Source of the DNA: Bodo saltans
Lineage: Eukaryota; Euglenozoa; Kinetoplastea; Eubodonida; Bodonidae
Length of the DNA stretch: 55,520 bases
Assembly (NCBI GenBank): GCA_001460835.1
Contig: CYKH01001117.1
Span: 7,589 to 63,108, forward strand
Direction of reading: 5' to 3'
Below the pieces are notes generated by a model that did no database searches, was not told where the DNA came from, and worked only from the letters and a program-made list of their open reading frames with translations. The translations under genes were made by a program, and so were the position numbers. Each line of letters starts with the position of its first letter. The stretch's first letter is position 1. Shown one piece after another: positions 24,656-33,479 of this stretch.

Positions 24656-27247
24656 ATGTCCGTGACTGACATCATGATGGCTTTGGCAAGCCCGGATCCC
24701 TCGATCCGTGTGCCCGCGGAGGCCACTGTTACCCAGGCTAAAGAGTCCGACCTTGCCGGATTTCTGATTGCTCTTATCAATGAGCTTCGCGATGATTCGA
24801 AGCCCAGTCAGGCACGCCAGATGGCAGGTATGGTCTTGAAGAACTCCGTTGCTCTGCACCTTCGCGACGTGGAGGCTCGCAAAGCATTAGAAGCCAAGTG
24901 GACTTCTCTCGCACCAGCTGTCCGCAATCAAGTGAAGTCGGAGGTCCTTTCGACGCTTGGTAGCAGCACTCGCGAAGTGCGCCAGATCGCCGCGAATATC
25001 ATCGGTAACTTATCCCGCATTGAGCTTCCTGCTGGTGAATGGCCAACCCTCGTGGAGACCCTTGTTGGCGCTGTCAATGGCGATGAGCAGCACATGGAGG
25101 CTGCCCTTACTGCTCTCGGATACGTGTGCGAGGAGGCTGGAGAGTACTCAGAGGTGGAGGAATACCTTGCGCAGTTTAGCACACCCATCCTCACCGCTGT
25201 AGGCAACGGAATGAGCACCGCGAACGAGGATGTCAAGTACTACGCAACCAATGCGCTGTGCAACTCCATGGAGTTCATCCATGCAAATATGCAACAGGAC
25301 AACCAACGTGACTACTTGGTGAAGATCGTTTGTGAGGCGGCCACTGGCCAAACGGAGCGGACTCGCGAGAAGGCGATGGAGTGCCTTGTCAAGATTGCGG
25401 AGCTGTACTACTCTACCCTTCCTGCATACATCGCGCGTCTGCACCAGCTCACCACGTCTGCTGTCTTCAGCGACAGCGAGAGCGTTGCCCTCCAGGCTAT
25501 GCTCTTCTGGACCTCGATTTGTGATACCGAGCGTGAGATGTACGAAGAGGGCAACACGAAAGAGTGCCTAAACTACGCTCAGCAAGGCGCCACGGAGCTC
25601 GTCGACTTATGCCTCAAGTGCCTCGTGCGCCAAGAGGAGGGTCAAACTGAAGATGATTGGAATATCTCTATTGCCGGAGGAAAGCTGCTGCAGAGCCTTG
25701 CCTCCTGCCTTCAAAACGCAGTGGCTGGACACGTGATGCCTTTTGTGTTTGCCAATGTGAATGAGGAAGATTGGCGCAAGTGCGAGGCTGCCCTCATGGC
25801 CTTCGGTTGCGTCATTGGAGGACCAGACCCAAAGGATATCCAAGACACCGTTGCACAAGCCGTCCCCGGTCTGCTGAACTACTTCCGCCACAAGAACCCA
25901 ATGGTAGCCGATACTGCCGGTTGGGTGCTGGCAAAGGTATGCGAGCTGTTCCCTGACGTGTTCCTTGAGGTCCCCTCGAACCTTCAGCAGCTTCTTAACA
26001 TTATTGGCCCCTCGATCTCTGCTGCCGACGCGATGGCCATCCGTGCGTGCAACTCGATTCACAACTTGGCTCTCGCATATGAAGATGAAGAGGACCAGCA
26101 GCAGAACGAGCTGTCCTCCTTCTACAAGGACATCGTGATGGCGCTATTTGCTGCCATTGACGCAAAGGACGCGACGGATGAGCGCCTTCGCGAAACTGCT
26201 CAAGAGACTTTGAACGCAGTCGTCGATGCTGCTGCAGCCGATTGCTTTGGGTTCCTTGAGACACTAGTCCCTGAGCTTGAGCGCCGCTTGACGTTCCTTG
26301 TGAGTCAGCGCCAGCAGATGACCGGATCGTCTAACGCGTCTGCCGACCTCGACCACTTGATTGGCTTGATGTGTGGTGCCCTCGGCGGCGTCGCAAAGAA
26401 GCTCGGCCTTAGAATTCGCAACCACGTTGCGACGACGATGCAGATCATGGATAACATTTTCAAGATGCAGAACGACTCTGCTCAGGCAGAGGCACTTCTC
26501 CTTGTTGGTGCTCTTGCCCACGCTGTCCATGGTGACCTCTTGCCGTACATCCCCAACGTCATGCCATACATTGTGTATGCTCTGCAGCAGGTGGACCAGG
26601 AAGACTTATGCCACACTGCGGCTGGTACCCTCGGTGACTGTGCTACGTCGTTGCAGGAGAGCTTTGCGCCCTTCGCCCAGCAGCCCCTCACCGTGATTCG
26701 TGACTGCCTCAACAGCCCCCAGGTTGACCGCGATGTAAAATGCTCCTTGTTGGGGTGCATCGGTGACGTTGCCCTCGCGTTGGGTGGAGAGCATTTCTTC
26801 CCCTACCTTGAAACATTCTGCGGCATTGTAGCTGGTATGTACGATCAAAGCAAGAAGATTGATATTAAGGGTGACTACGACGCTGAGGACTACGTGTACA
26901 GCCTCTGGGAGAGCATTGCATCGTTCTACACGGGAGTGTGCCAATGCTTCAACGGCTTCGTCCAGCACTTGGGCCCATACTTGCAGCCGATCCTCATCTT
27001 CTCCTTAGAAGTCTGCAACGCTTCATTAGACCAGTGGGATACCCTGTCCGCGGCTTTGGGCGTGATTGGTGATTTGGCGAACATTTTGAAGACCGCTGAT
27101 CTCGCACTTCGTCAGTCTGGCAAGAACTCTGTGCTCACGAACGATATGCGCGTGTTGATGAGTCGCGTGAACAAGATTCGTGATGAGACAGTAAGAGACC
27201 AGGTGGAGTGGGTTGGAAAGCAATTAGCCGCCCTTGAGAAGGCATAA
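24656..27247 (+). CDS. Importin subunit beta-1 (karyopherin beta)
   Basis: An 863-residue HEAT-repeat protein, close to the usual 860-876 residues of importin-beta 1. The N-terminal IBN region shows the typical QARQMAGMVLKNSV segment at about residue 50. The HEAT series continues throughout, with family-typical stretches such as SWALAKVC-like GWVLAKVCELFPDVF, CGALGGVAKKLG and DYDAEDYVYSLWESI. The acidic loop EDEEDQQQNE near residue 480 matches the acidic loop in HEAT 8 of importin-beta. The protein carries importin-alpha-bound cargo through the nuclear pore and releases it on Ran-GTP binding. Start and stop are unambiguous, and no domain is missing. Confidence 0.93.
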   Translation: MSVTDIMMALASPDPSIRVPAEATVTQAKESDLAGFLIALINELRDDSKPSQARQMAGMVLKNSVALHLRDVEARKALEAKWTSLAPAVRNQVKSEVLSTLGSSTREVRQIAANIIGNLSRIELPAGEWPTLVETLVGAVNGDEQHMEAALTALGYVCEEAGEYSEVEEYLAQFSTPILTAVGNGMSTANEDVKYYATNALCNSMEFIHANMQQDNQRDYLVKIVCEAATGQTERTREKAMECLVKIAELYYSTLPAYIARLHQLTTSAVFSDSESVALQAMLFWTSICDTEREMYEEGNTKECLNYAQQGATELVDLCLKCLVRQEEGQTEDDWNISIAGGKLLQSLASCLQNAVAGHVMPFVFANVNEEDWRKCEAALMAFGCVIGGPDPKDIQDTVAQAVPGLLNYFRHKNPMVADTAGWVLAKVCELFPDVFLEVPSNLQQLLNIIGPSISAADAMAIRACNSIHNLALAYEDEEDQQQNELSSFYKDIVMALFAAIDAKDATDERLRETAQETLNAVVDAAAADCFGFLETLVPELERRLTFLVSQRQQMTGSSNASADLDHLIGLMCGALGGVAKKLGLRIRNHVATTMQIMDNIFKMQNDSAQAEALLLVGALAHAVHGDLLPYIPNVMPYIVYALQQVDQEDLCHTAAGTLGDCATSLQESFAPFAQQPLTVIRDCLNSPQVDRDVKCSLLGCIGDVALALGGEHFFPYLETFCGIVAGMYDQSKKIDIKGDYDAEDYVYSLWESIASFYTGVCQCFNGFVQHLGPYLQPILIFSLEVCNASLDQWDTLSAALGVIGDLANILKTADLALRQSGKNSVLTNDMRVLMSRVNKIRDETVRDQVEWVGKQLAALEKA

Positions 27248-27775
27248 TCACAATCAAGACATCATCGAATAAAGCAAAGAAGTGCTATTGGAAGCGCATT
27301 TCTAAGAAGCACTTTTTGTGTAACATCTGAGAGAATTAGGTGAAGAGTTGAGTGAACGCGAGAAAAAAAAAGAAACACGCTCGAATAGCGTCGTTTGTTT
27401 TTTTGTTGCTCGTGGATGCGAGATTACAGAGGAGGGAGTGCCACAAGTAACAAAAGACGGCTTTTGGTGATTCGACACGCGCAGACATTTTTTCCCTACT
27501 GTCTTTTCGCCCGGTGCGGGAGCAGCAAACAAACAAAGAGAGGGCGCACACAACTGCAGCGTACTGGCAACTCTTTTCTTTCTTTCTTTGGTCCTCTTTT
27601 GCACCTCGAGAAGCGGAGGGAACGAGAAATGTGCAAAATTAACCCCCACCTTCTTCATCTCAGTTACATTGATCAGAAGCATGCGGTTTGATCATTATCC
27701 TATTTCACTTTGTCAAATCGCAACACATATCGAACCAGAGAGGAACGAAGGGAAAGAGCGTGACACACATTCGTA
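27248..27775. other. Intergenic region after importin-beta
   Basis: No supported gene. It contains several T/C tracts (around 27390-27410, 27485-27510 and 27570-27600) suitable for trans-splicing of the downstream gene. Small open frames here have no supporting features. Confidence 0.55.
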
Positions 27776-29041
27776 ATGTTCGCTGCACCACCCCCACCTC
27801 CGCACTACGGAGGAGGATTTTTTAATGATGGCGCCAGCTCGTCGTTTTACCACCAGCCGCCACCTCCCCAGTATGAGGAGCCCTCCCCGGATACGAAGTT
27901 GTATCGCCAAGAGTGGCTAGAATACTTCCGTTGGGTAGGGTGGGAGGTGGCCATGACGGAGCATGCAGAGCAGTACTACGCGCTGTTCCCTACAGGTCGC
28001 CACAGCTTTACCCCTGCCACTACACAACACTTCAACCAACAGAGCAGCCGTCAGGATGGAAACGGTGCGGTGTACAACAAGCCCGCTGGATCAGCGAGTT
28101 TGTTCGAGGTAGATGAGCCGTCGGAGTCCATCAAGCCCACAGAGCGTTTTGTCGTGTCCAGCAGCGATGATGAAAGTGACTCCGACTCTGACAGCTTCTT
28201 TGACAGCAGCAGCAGCAGCGATTCGTCCTCGAGTAGCGACGACGAAGATGCTAAGCGAGTGAAGACAACTGGTGATCAAGGCCGAACGGAACGCAGCGCT
28301 GCGCCATCGTCAGCCAATAATCGAGATGAACGACGAGAAGATGTGCGCGCCCCTCGCCGGTCTGATGCTCCCCGCGACGAGAGGTCACGAGAGGATCGCC
28401 GTCGCGAGGAGCGGCCTAGAGAGGAGCGGGCTAGAGAGGAGCGACCTAGAGAGGAACGCCCAAGGGAGGAGCGGCCTAAGGAAGAACGGCGCGATGAGCG
28501 TCGCGACGAAAGACGAGATGATCCAAAAAGAGACGATCGACGCGAGCCTCGTCGCGAAGAGAGGCGCGATGAACGCCGTGATGAGCGCCGTGACGACCGT
28601 CGAGATGATCGCCGCGAGGAACGTCGCGATGTTCGTCGTGATGATCGCCGACGGGAAGACGTTCCACGAGATGATCGTCGAGAGGGGCGCGATGGCGAAC
28701 GCCGCGATGGTGAACAACGCAGTCGCCGAGAGGAGCCTGAACGGCGCGACGTTGAACGCCGCAGAGACCCGAAAGATGACTCACAGCGGAGCCGAGCTGT
28801 CGATGACGACAGAAAACGCGGCCGAGAAGGCCCCTCTGGCAGCGATCGGCGTCGTGAGGATCCTCGTGCTGAGCGCCGCGGTGAACCGTCGCGACCAACT
28901 GACACTTCTCGTGATGCAGACCGACGTCGTTCGGATCGCCAGGACCCACGCGATAGCACAAGAGGCCGGCGTGAAGGAGGAGGTGATGACGACAGGGAAC
29001 GCCGTGAACGTGAGCGGCGGCGCCGTCTTGGCGGTCGATAG
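27776..29041 (+). CDS. Unrecognised protein with W-x2-YF-x-W motif and Arg-Glu/Arg-Asp-rich tail
   Basis: A 421-residue protein in three parts. The first 45 residues are Pro/Gly/Tyr-rich. Residues about 43-75 form a compact, ordered-looking element (YRQEWLEYFRWVGWE, then EHAEQYYALFP). An acidic Ser stretch follows at about 120-160 (SDDESDSDSDSFFDSSSSS). From about residue 180 to the end it is a highly repetitive charged region of RE, RD and RR dipeptides with units such as RPREERP and RRDERRD. RE/RD-rich tails are common on pre-mRNA processing factors, so an RNA-processing role is possible but only inferred. The reverse strand of the tail also stays open, which is a by-product of the repeat. 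Confidence 0.75.
   Translation: MFAAPPPPPHYGGGFFNDGASSSFYHQPPPPQYEEPSPDTKLYRQEWLEYFRWVGWEVAMTEHAEQYYALFPTGRHSFTPATTQHFNQQSSRQDGNGAVYNKPAGSASLFEVDEPSESIKPTERFVVSSSDDESDSDSDSFFDSSSSSDSSSSSDDEDAKRVKTTGDQGRTERSAAPSSANNRDERREDVRAPRRSDAPRDERSREDRRREERPREERAREERPREERPREERPKEERRDERRDERRDDPKRDDRREPRREERRDERRDERRDDRRDDRREERRDVRRDDRRREDVPRDDRREGRDGERRDGEQRSRREEPERRDVERRRDPKDDSQRSRAVDDDRKRGREGPSGSDRRREDPRAERRGEPSRPTDTSRDADRRRSDRQDPRDSTRGRREGGGDDDRERRERERRRRLGGR
28380..28780 (+). repeat. Degenerate coding repeats for RE/RD dipeptides
   Basis: Imperfect short repeats of GAGGAGCGxCCT-like and GATGAxCGxCGC-like units encode RPREERP and RRDERRD series. They explain the long open frames on other frames and on the minus strand here. 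Confidence 0.8.
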
Positions 29042-29210
29042 GAATGTGAGCGGCACATAACCATTAACGTACGCCAACTCTCAACAAAAAAATGAAATCC
29101 TTTCTGCAGACGACGAGCACATGAAAAAACAGATCGTTATTTTGGCCTTTTCTATTATTCGTCCCAATCAGTTTCATAACACAACATCAAAAAAGGGGGA
29201 CACACATAAC

Positions 29211-32200
29211 ATGCCAGGGACGGCAAGACGATGCTCGAGTAATCAGCAGCATCGACGTCTTTTATCGGCAGGAGTGGAAGCCGTGCAGCAGAGACGACTG
29301 CGCCCCTCAAAACGATCCTTGACACAAACGCAGCAAAACGCCTCCTCCTTGGCTCCTTCTAGACCGACGCAATCTTGGTCTGCCACCCACAAGAGAAGGG
29401 GACTGGGGCACATAGATTCTCGAATTAGCTTCGAAGGCGCTGCAACTGGTGGGTACAGTGGCTTATTTGGCCAGCGCCGCCTTGGTGGCCATGACGACGC
29501 TGACTTCGGTCGGTATCGATCACCAACGTCGAGTGTTGCCGTCTCTTCGTCCGACCCTCGCCGGGTAATAGTGCACCCAAAGCCAACCGCATCGTTCAAC
29601 TCCACCACATCTTCGTTTCGCATTTTCATGCCTTACCGCTTTAAAATTCCAGATGAGGGTTATGCCGACCTTAATAGCAGTGAAGGAGGTGAGGGTTCCA
29701 ATGTCACGTCAGGCGAAGCGCACCACAAACAGAGCCAGCCAATGTTGCGTCCTCGCAGTGCTAACGAAAAAGCAAACCTTTCACCAACGTTGGGAAGAGC
29801 AAAGGTGCATCATGCTGTGCGTTTCCCCCCGCCGCCCTCATCCGAAGAGGAGTCAGAAGATGAGAGTTCTTCCCCGGATCCTGGACGCCCATCAGCCCCT
29901 CGGCACATTGCTGACGCTACTCCTTCAGCAGCAACAACTGCAGTGAGCGACTTTAACAATGCTAATTCACGCGATAACGCTTCTCTAGATACGTTTTATG
30001 GTCATAAGAGAGATCGTAAGGCTACTGTGGTTACCGCTAACTCGCCACAATCGTTGCAGCGACGCAACAGCGCACCATTGATGAGGAATGAAGGTACTTT
30101 CAAAGCGGCAGCGCGTCATTCTTCGTTTGCCGCTTCGCCTGGCGTTGCCGAGCAGACACCTCGGCAACAGCGCGCCTCGACACGAGGCGACGGCGGCGAC
30201 GTATCGACTGCTGGAGGAGGCAGCCTTCATATTTCGCCAATCTTTTCCATGCTGAACACACCATCCCTGGTGAGTGGAGCAGTAGGTGGTGCAACACCAA
30301 CACCTCGCTTCACGATTCCGAAAGAGTATGACGACGAGGAGGAGGCTTCCACGGATGAGGCCCAACCGGCCGCGACAATTCAAGTGGAGGAGGTCCAACA
30401 AGAGAGAATCAATCCCTCTCACTTAGTTCTTCCTTCATCTCTCAGTGAGCGGCCAGGCATCATTCGAACGACAACATCTGAAACATCTGCCACTAGCGTC
30501 ACAAACAACGGGTCCGCTCGTCAACAACAACAACAAGGCAACGATAAACGCCAGCGTGAAAGTGTCGCTGCAGTTGCACACTACGCAGCGGAGAAGATCA
30601 AGCAGGATATGGTGTCGCACGGCGGTCATCTGCCAACATACGAAGTGAGAGGAGGTGCCGCGTCTCCGATGCGTGTCAGGCAAGTTCACCAAGTTGACCA
30701 GGCGATACAATCGGAAACAACTGAATTGTCGTCACGAGTGAAAATAGAGAAGCGATCGACAATCACTACAACGAAGGGCAACAACAGTTACTCCGCTGGT
30801 GGTGGGGGAGGTGCGACGATACGGCCAGTGTTGGTGGGCTACATCTCAGACCTGGAGGATGAGAGGGAGGATCTCTTGCAGCAACTCGAAGCCGCTGAGT
30901 ACGCGAGGAACGAAGCCAGGACGCATCAGCTTGCATTACAAAGGGAAGTTGAGTCCGCGAAGCACGAGCTTTTATCGGCAGCAGCAAGTCTTCGGCGCGA
31001 AAAGATGGAAGCGCCGCTACACAACCGCAATGTCCAGCACCGTCTTCGAGCTGCTTCTCAAGAGCCCGAGGCTACACGAGTGGCACCACCGCCTCCACAG
31101 CCGCCAGTGGCGCAGCTGTCGACCAAGGTGCCTGCTCGAGTCACATTGAACCATAACACTCAAACAGAGACTCGCCGATTCTCACACTCGGCAGTCCAAG
31201 CTGACCTCCCACAAGCGCAGCCAAACCACATTACACTGTCAAACAAGCAGAGCCTCCGTGGGGCACCACCTAATCCGAGGCGCAAGCAGAGTACTGCACC
31301 ACAAGACACACCCTCATCACAGCCAACTCGTAACGACAACGCAGGTGACGCTTCCCAGTCTGCGAGGCGCCATGATCGTCGGCGCTCTGTTGCCACGCAA
31401 TCAACGTTGGCAGTGTGGGTCGGACCCCAAAGGGTGGCTGCACAAACTGATACCGATGACATCCCGCTGGCGTCCGATTCACTGTCTTCCGAGCCGCCAA
31501 GAAGACAGTCCGCTCCAACTGCTGCTGGTCCACGGCCGAGGGTGCTTATCAGCCCGATGCCCTCAGCGTCAGATAAAGTTCTGCAGCATGTCCACCGACT
31601 TCAAGAGGACTTGAGGAAAATTGGGACTAAAGTGGAGATCACTGAGGCGCTTGTTGCGCACTCCGTCGCCGGTTCGTTTGCTGCTGGTTCGGTTGCGAAT
31701 ACCAGTTTCCACAGTGCAACTGGGTTTCCTTACGCCTCTGGCACAGAGCGAAATCCCCCGCAACAGCACCACCACCATCAGGCGTATCGTAGTGCGAGTG
31801 TTCTCTCCACCATTAGTGAGGGGTATTACCCACAACACGTGGGAGGGAACGGGGGTTCCAGGGGAAGTCCTGCAGACCAGTCGCTTGCTTTCGCGACGAA
31901 CACCTTTGCCGCATCTTTGAACGCTCCTCCCTACGAACTGTTGCATTACTCTCAACAACAGGGAATGCTGATGGATGCAGCGGGATCTCCTGTGACGGGA
32001 CGGCAGCAACACCTACATGGTGGGCCACAGTATCACAATGCTCGCTCGCCCTCTGCGCAGCATGCTGCGTGCAGTAGCGAGAGTGGTGCCATTGGGAATC
32101 ACAGCTTCGGTGCCTCGTCACGGCATGCACTGAGCAATTCGCAGCGCGCACAACCGTCACGTCGCTATTTGATGTCACCTCATCGTGAAGCTAGTGACAT

Positions 32201-33287
32201 CTCAGGAGGCACCACTTCCCTCCAGCAAAGTACTTCAGTGCACAACAACGCACGAGACCATCATCACAGCAGCAGTATCAACCACAACCATCATTATGGA
32301 AGCCGTATTGGGCAACGAGGGAACGGGAGCTACATGGCTGATAGTGCGTTGAGTCAATCAGCTATGGATCATCATCATCGCAACATTGAGTATGAGGCAC
32401 CAATGCCAATGGTGTCGTCCTCAACGAACGCATCGGCATCGGCTGGCCTGCTGGGATACCACAATCCTTCGTGGGATGAACGAAACGCCCTACTATCATC
32501 GTCAGAGCCACGAGACCTCGTGCATACCGCTGTGTTCACGACAACATCAGCCCTTCACCAGCAGCAGCAGTACACGACCAACACAGACCGCAGCATCTCA
32601 CCGCCACGGCAGTCGCGATATGTGTCCCCAGAAGGTGAAGTGTTTGATGCGCCGACAGATCTAGAGCGCCTGGCTCTGCTGGAATCACCTCGGCACAATC
32701 CTGTCATGACGGCCGCACCTGTGGTGTCCCCACCGCTTCGACCACTGACGCCTCTAGCAGTGACGTCCACCACACCCACTCACAACCTGGGGCCTTTGCG
32801 ATGTGTGCTGGTCGGAGACGACGTGCCACTTCTTACGAACCCCTCCATCTCCCCACCGTCATCGTCAGAGAGATCATTTGTGCGACACCAGCGCACAGTG
32901 TCTCCACCAACATCTCCGCCCGCCGCCGCTGTCGCCGTGTTAGCGCCGCATCATCATGATAATTCTATCGTGGATGCCAAGCCAAACAATGACTTTCCAG
33001 CGAGAGCACTTTCACAACAGACGTCTGTGTCGCCGCCTACTTTGTCACAATACATGGATGAGGAGTGGTCATCGCCGCAAGCATCAGGCGAGCCTCGACG
33101 CCGCATAGCATTGGAGGACTTACGTTTCAGTCCAGACTCCGACGAGGATGACAGTGAGGAGACTGATGCAGCGCTTGTATTGGAACGCCAGTCACTATCG
33201 CCACAGGTGGCTGTGAGAGACGTCGCCATCGTTGTGCCGTCCACAAGGTTTGGCGTGATACTGCCTGAAGAGATGCGTTTGGAATAG
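29211..33287 (+). CDS. Long low-complexity protein with short coiled coil
   Basis: An unrecognised protein of 1,358 residues. Most of it is disordered, rich in Ser, Pro, Gln and His, with many S-P sites, particularly towards the C-terminus. An apparent coiled coil occupies about residues 545-610 (ISDLEDEREDLLQQLEAAEY and onward). A second short helix near residue 810 has the motif DKVLQHVHRLQEDLRKIG. Repeated NTQTE/SAVQAD/ATQSTL/AQTDTDD motifs occur at about 680-780; such T-Q-T-D/E motifs resemble dynein light chain LC8-binding sites (inference). The frame is open to an ATG at 29121, but a pyrimidine-rich stretch with AG at 29171-29172 lies between, so I prefer 29211. It could be a cytoskeletal scaffold. 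Confidence 0.7.
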   Translation: MPGTARRCSSNQQHRRLLSAGVEAVQQRRLRPSKRSLTQTQQNASSLAPSRPTQSWSATHKRRGLGHIDSRISFEGAATGGYSGLFGQRRLGGHDDADFGRYRSPTSSVAVSSSDPRRVIVHPKPTASFNSTTSSFRIFMPYRFKIPDEGYADLNSSEGGEGSNVTSGEAHHKQSQPMLRPRSANEKANLSPTLGRAKVHHAVRFPPPPSSEEESEDESSSPDPGRPSAPRHIADATPSAATTAVSDFNNANSRDNASLDTFYGHKRDRKATVVTANSPQSLQRRNSAPLMRNEGTFKAAARHSSFAASPGVAEQTPRQQRASTRGDGGDVSTAGGGSLHISPIFSMLNTPSLVSGAVGGATPTPRFTIPKEYDDEEEASTDEAQPAATIQVEEVQQERINPSHLVLPSSLSERPGIIRTTTSETSATSVTNNGSARQQQQQGNDKRQRESVAAVAHYAAEKIKQDMVSHGGHLPTYEVRGGAASPMRVRQVHQVDQAIQSETTELSSRVKIEKRSTITTTKGNNSYSAGGGGGATIRPVLVGYISDLEDEREDLLQQLEAAEYARNEARTHQLALQREVESAKHELLSAAASLRREKMEAPLHNRNVQHRLRAASQEPEATRVAPPPPQPPVAQLSTKVPARVTLNHNTQTETRRFSHSAVQADLPQAQPNHITLSNKQSLRGAPPNPRRKQSTAPQDTPSSQPTRNDNAGDASQSARRHDRRRSVATQSTLAVWVGPQRVAAQTDTDDIPLASDSLSSEPPRRQSAPTAAGPRPRVLISPMPSASDKVLQHVHRLQEDLRKIGTKVEITEALVAHSVAGSFAAGSVANTSFHSATGFPYASGTERNPPQQHHHHQAYRSASVLSTISEGYYPQHVGGNGGSRGSPADQSLAFATNTFAASLNAPPYELLHYSQQQGMLMDAAGSPVTGRQQHLHGGPQYHNARSPSAQHAACSSESGAIGNHSFGASSRHALSNSQRAQPSRRYLMSPHREASDISGGTTSLQQSTSVHNNARDHHHSSSINHNHHYGSRIGQRGNGSYMADSALSQSAMDHHHRNIEYEAPMPMVSSSTNASASAGLLGYHNPSWDERNALLSSSEPRDLVHTAVFTTTSALHQQQQYTTNTDRSISPPRQSRYVSPEGEVFDAPTDLERLALLESPRHNPVMTAAPVVSPPLRPLTPLAVTSTTPTHNLGPLRCVLVGDDVPLLTNPSISPPSSSERSFVRHQRTVSPPTSPPAAAVAVLAPHHHDNSIVDAKPNNDFPARALSQQTSVSPPTLSQYMDEEWSSPQASGEPRRRIALEDLRFSPDSDEDDSEETDAALVLERQSLSPQVAVRDVAIVVPSTRFGVILPEEMRLE

Positions 33288-33428
33288 GCGAGTGGGCGGG
33301 TGGGGTTGTCGGAACTCTATGATTACAGTGTGAGATCTTCGCTTTTGTACTATTTCAAAAAAAAAAGAAAGAAAAAAAACTGTCTGCAAAAACTAGTTGC
33401 CACTACCAGAGCTAAGTTGAAACCTCGT

Positions 33429-33449
33429 TGCTTCTTCTGTTTCCTTTAG
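33429..33449 (+). promoter_or_regulatory. Predicted trans-splice acceptor for gene at 33480
   Basis: A short, nearly pure pyrimidine tract ends in TTTAG (AG at 33448-33449), 30 bases before the ATG. Confidence 0.55.
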
Positions 33450-33479
33450 GCGACCTCACGATTGTGCAGCGAACACAAA

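Noticed and set aside
28272-29060. 262-residue open frame on the + strand in a second frame
   Set aside because: It overlaps the same repeat tail, has no coding-like composition, and starts in the middle of the real gene.
28276-29064. 262-residue open frame on the minus strand rich in Ser and Arg (SR-like)
   Set aside because: It is the complement of the RE/RD coding repeats of the gene at 27776. The repeat unit has no stops in several frames, and every other gene is on the + strand.
29121-29210. Use of the ATG at 29121 as start of the long low-complexity protein
   Set aside because: A pyrimidine-rich stretch with AG at 29171-29172 separates it from the ATG at 29211, and the extra residues look like translated UTR.
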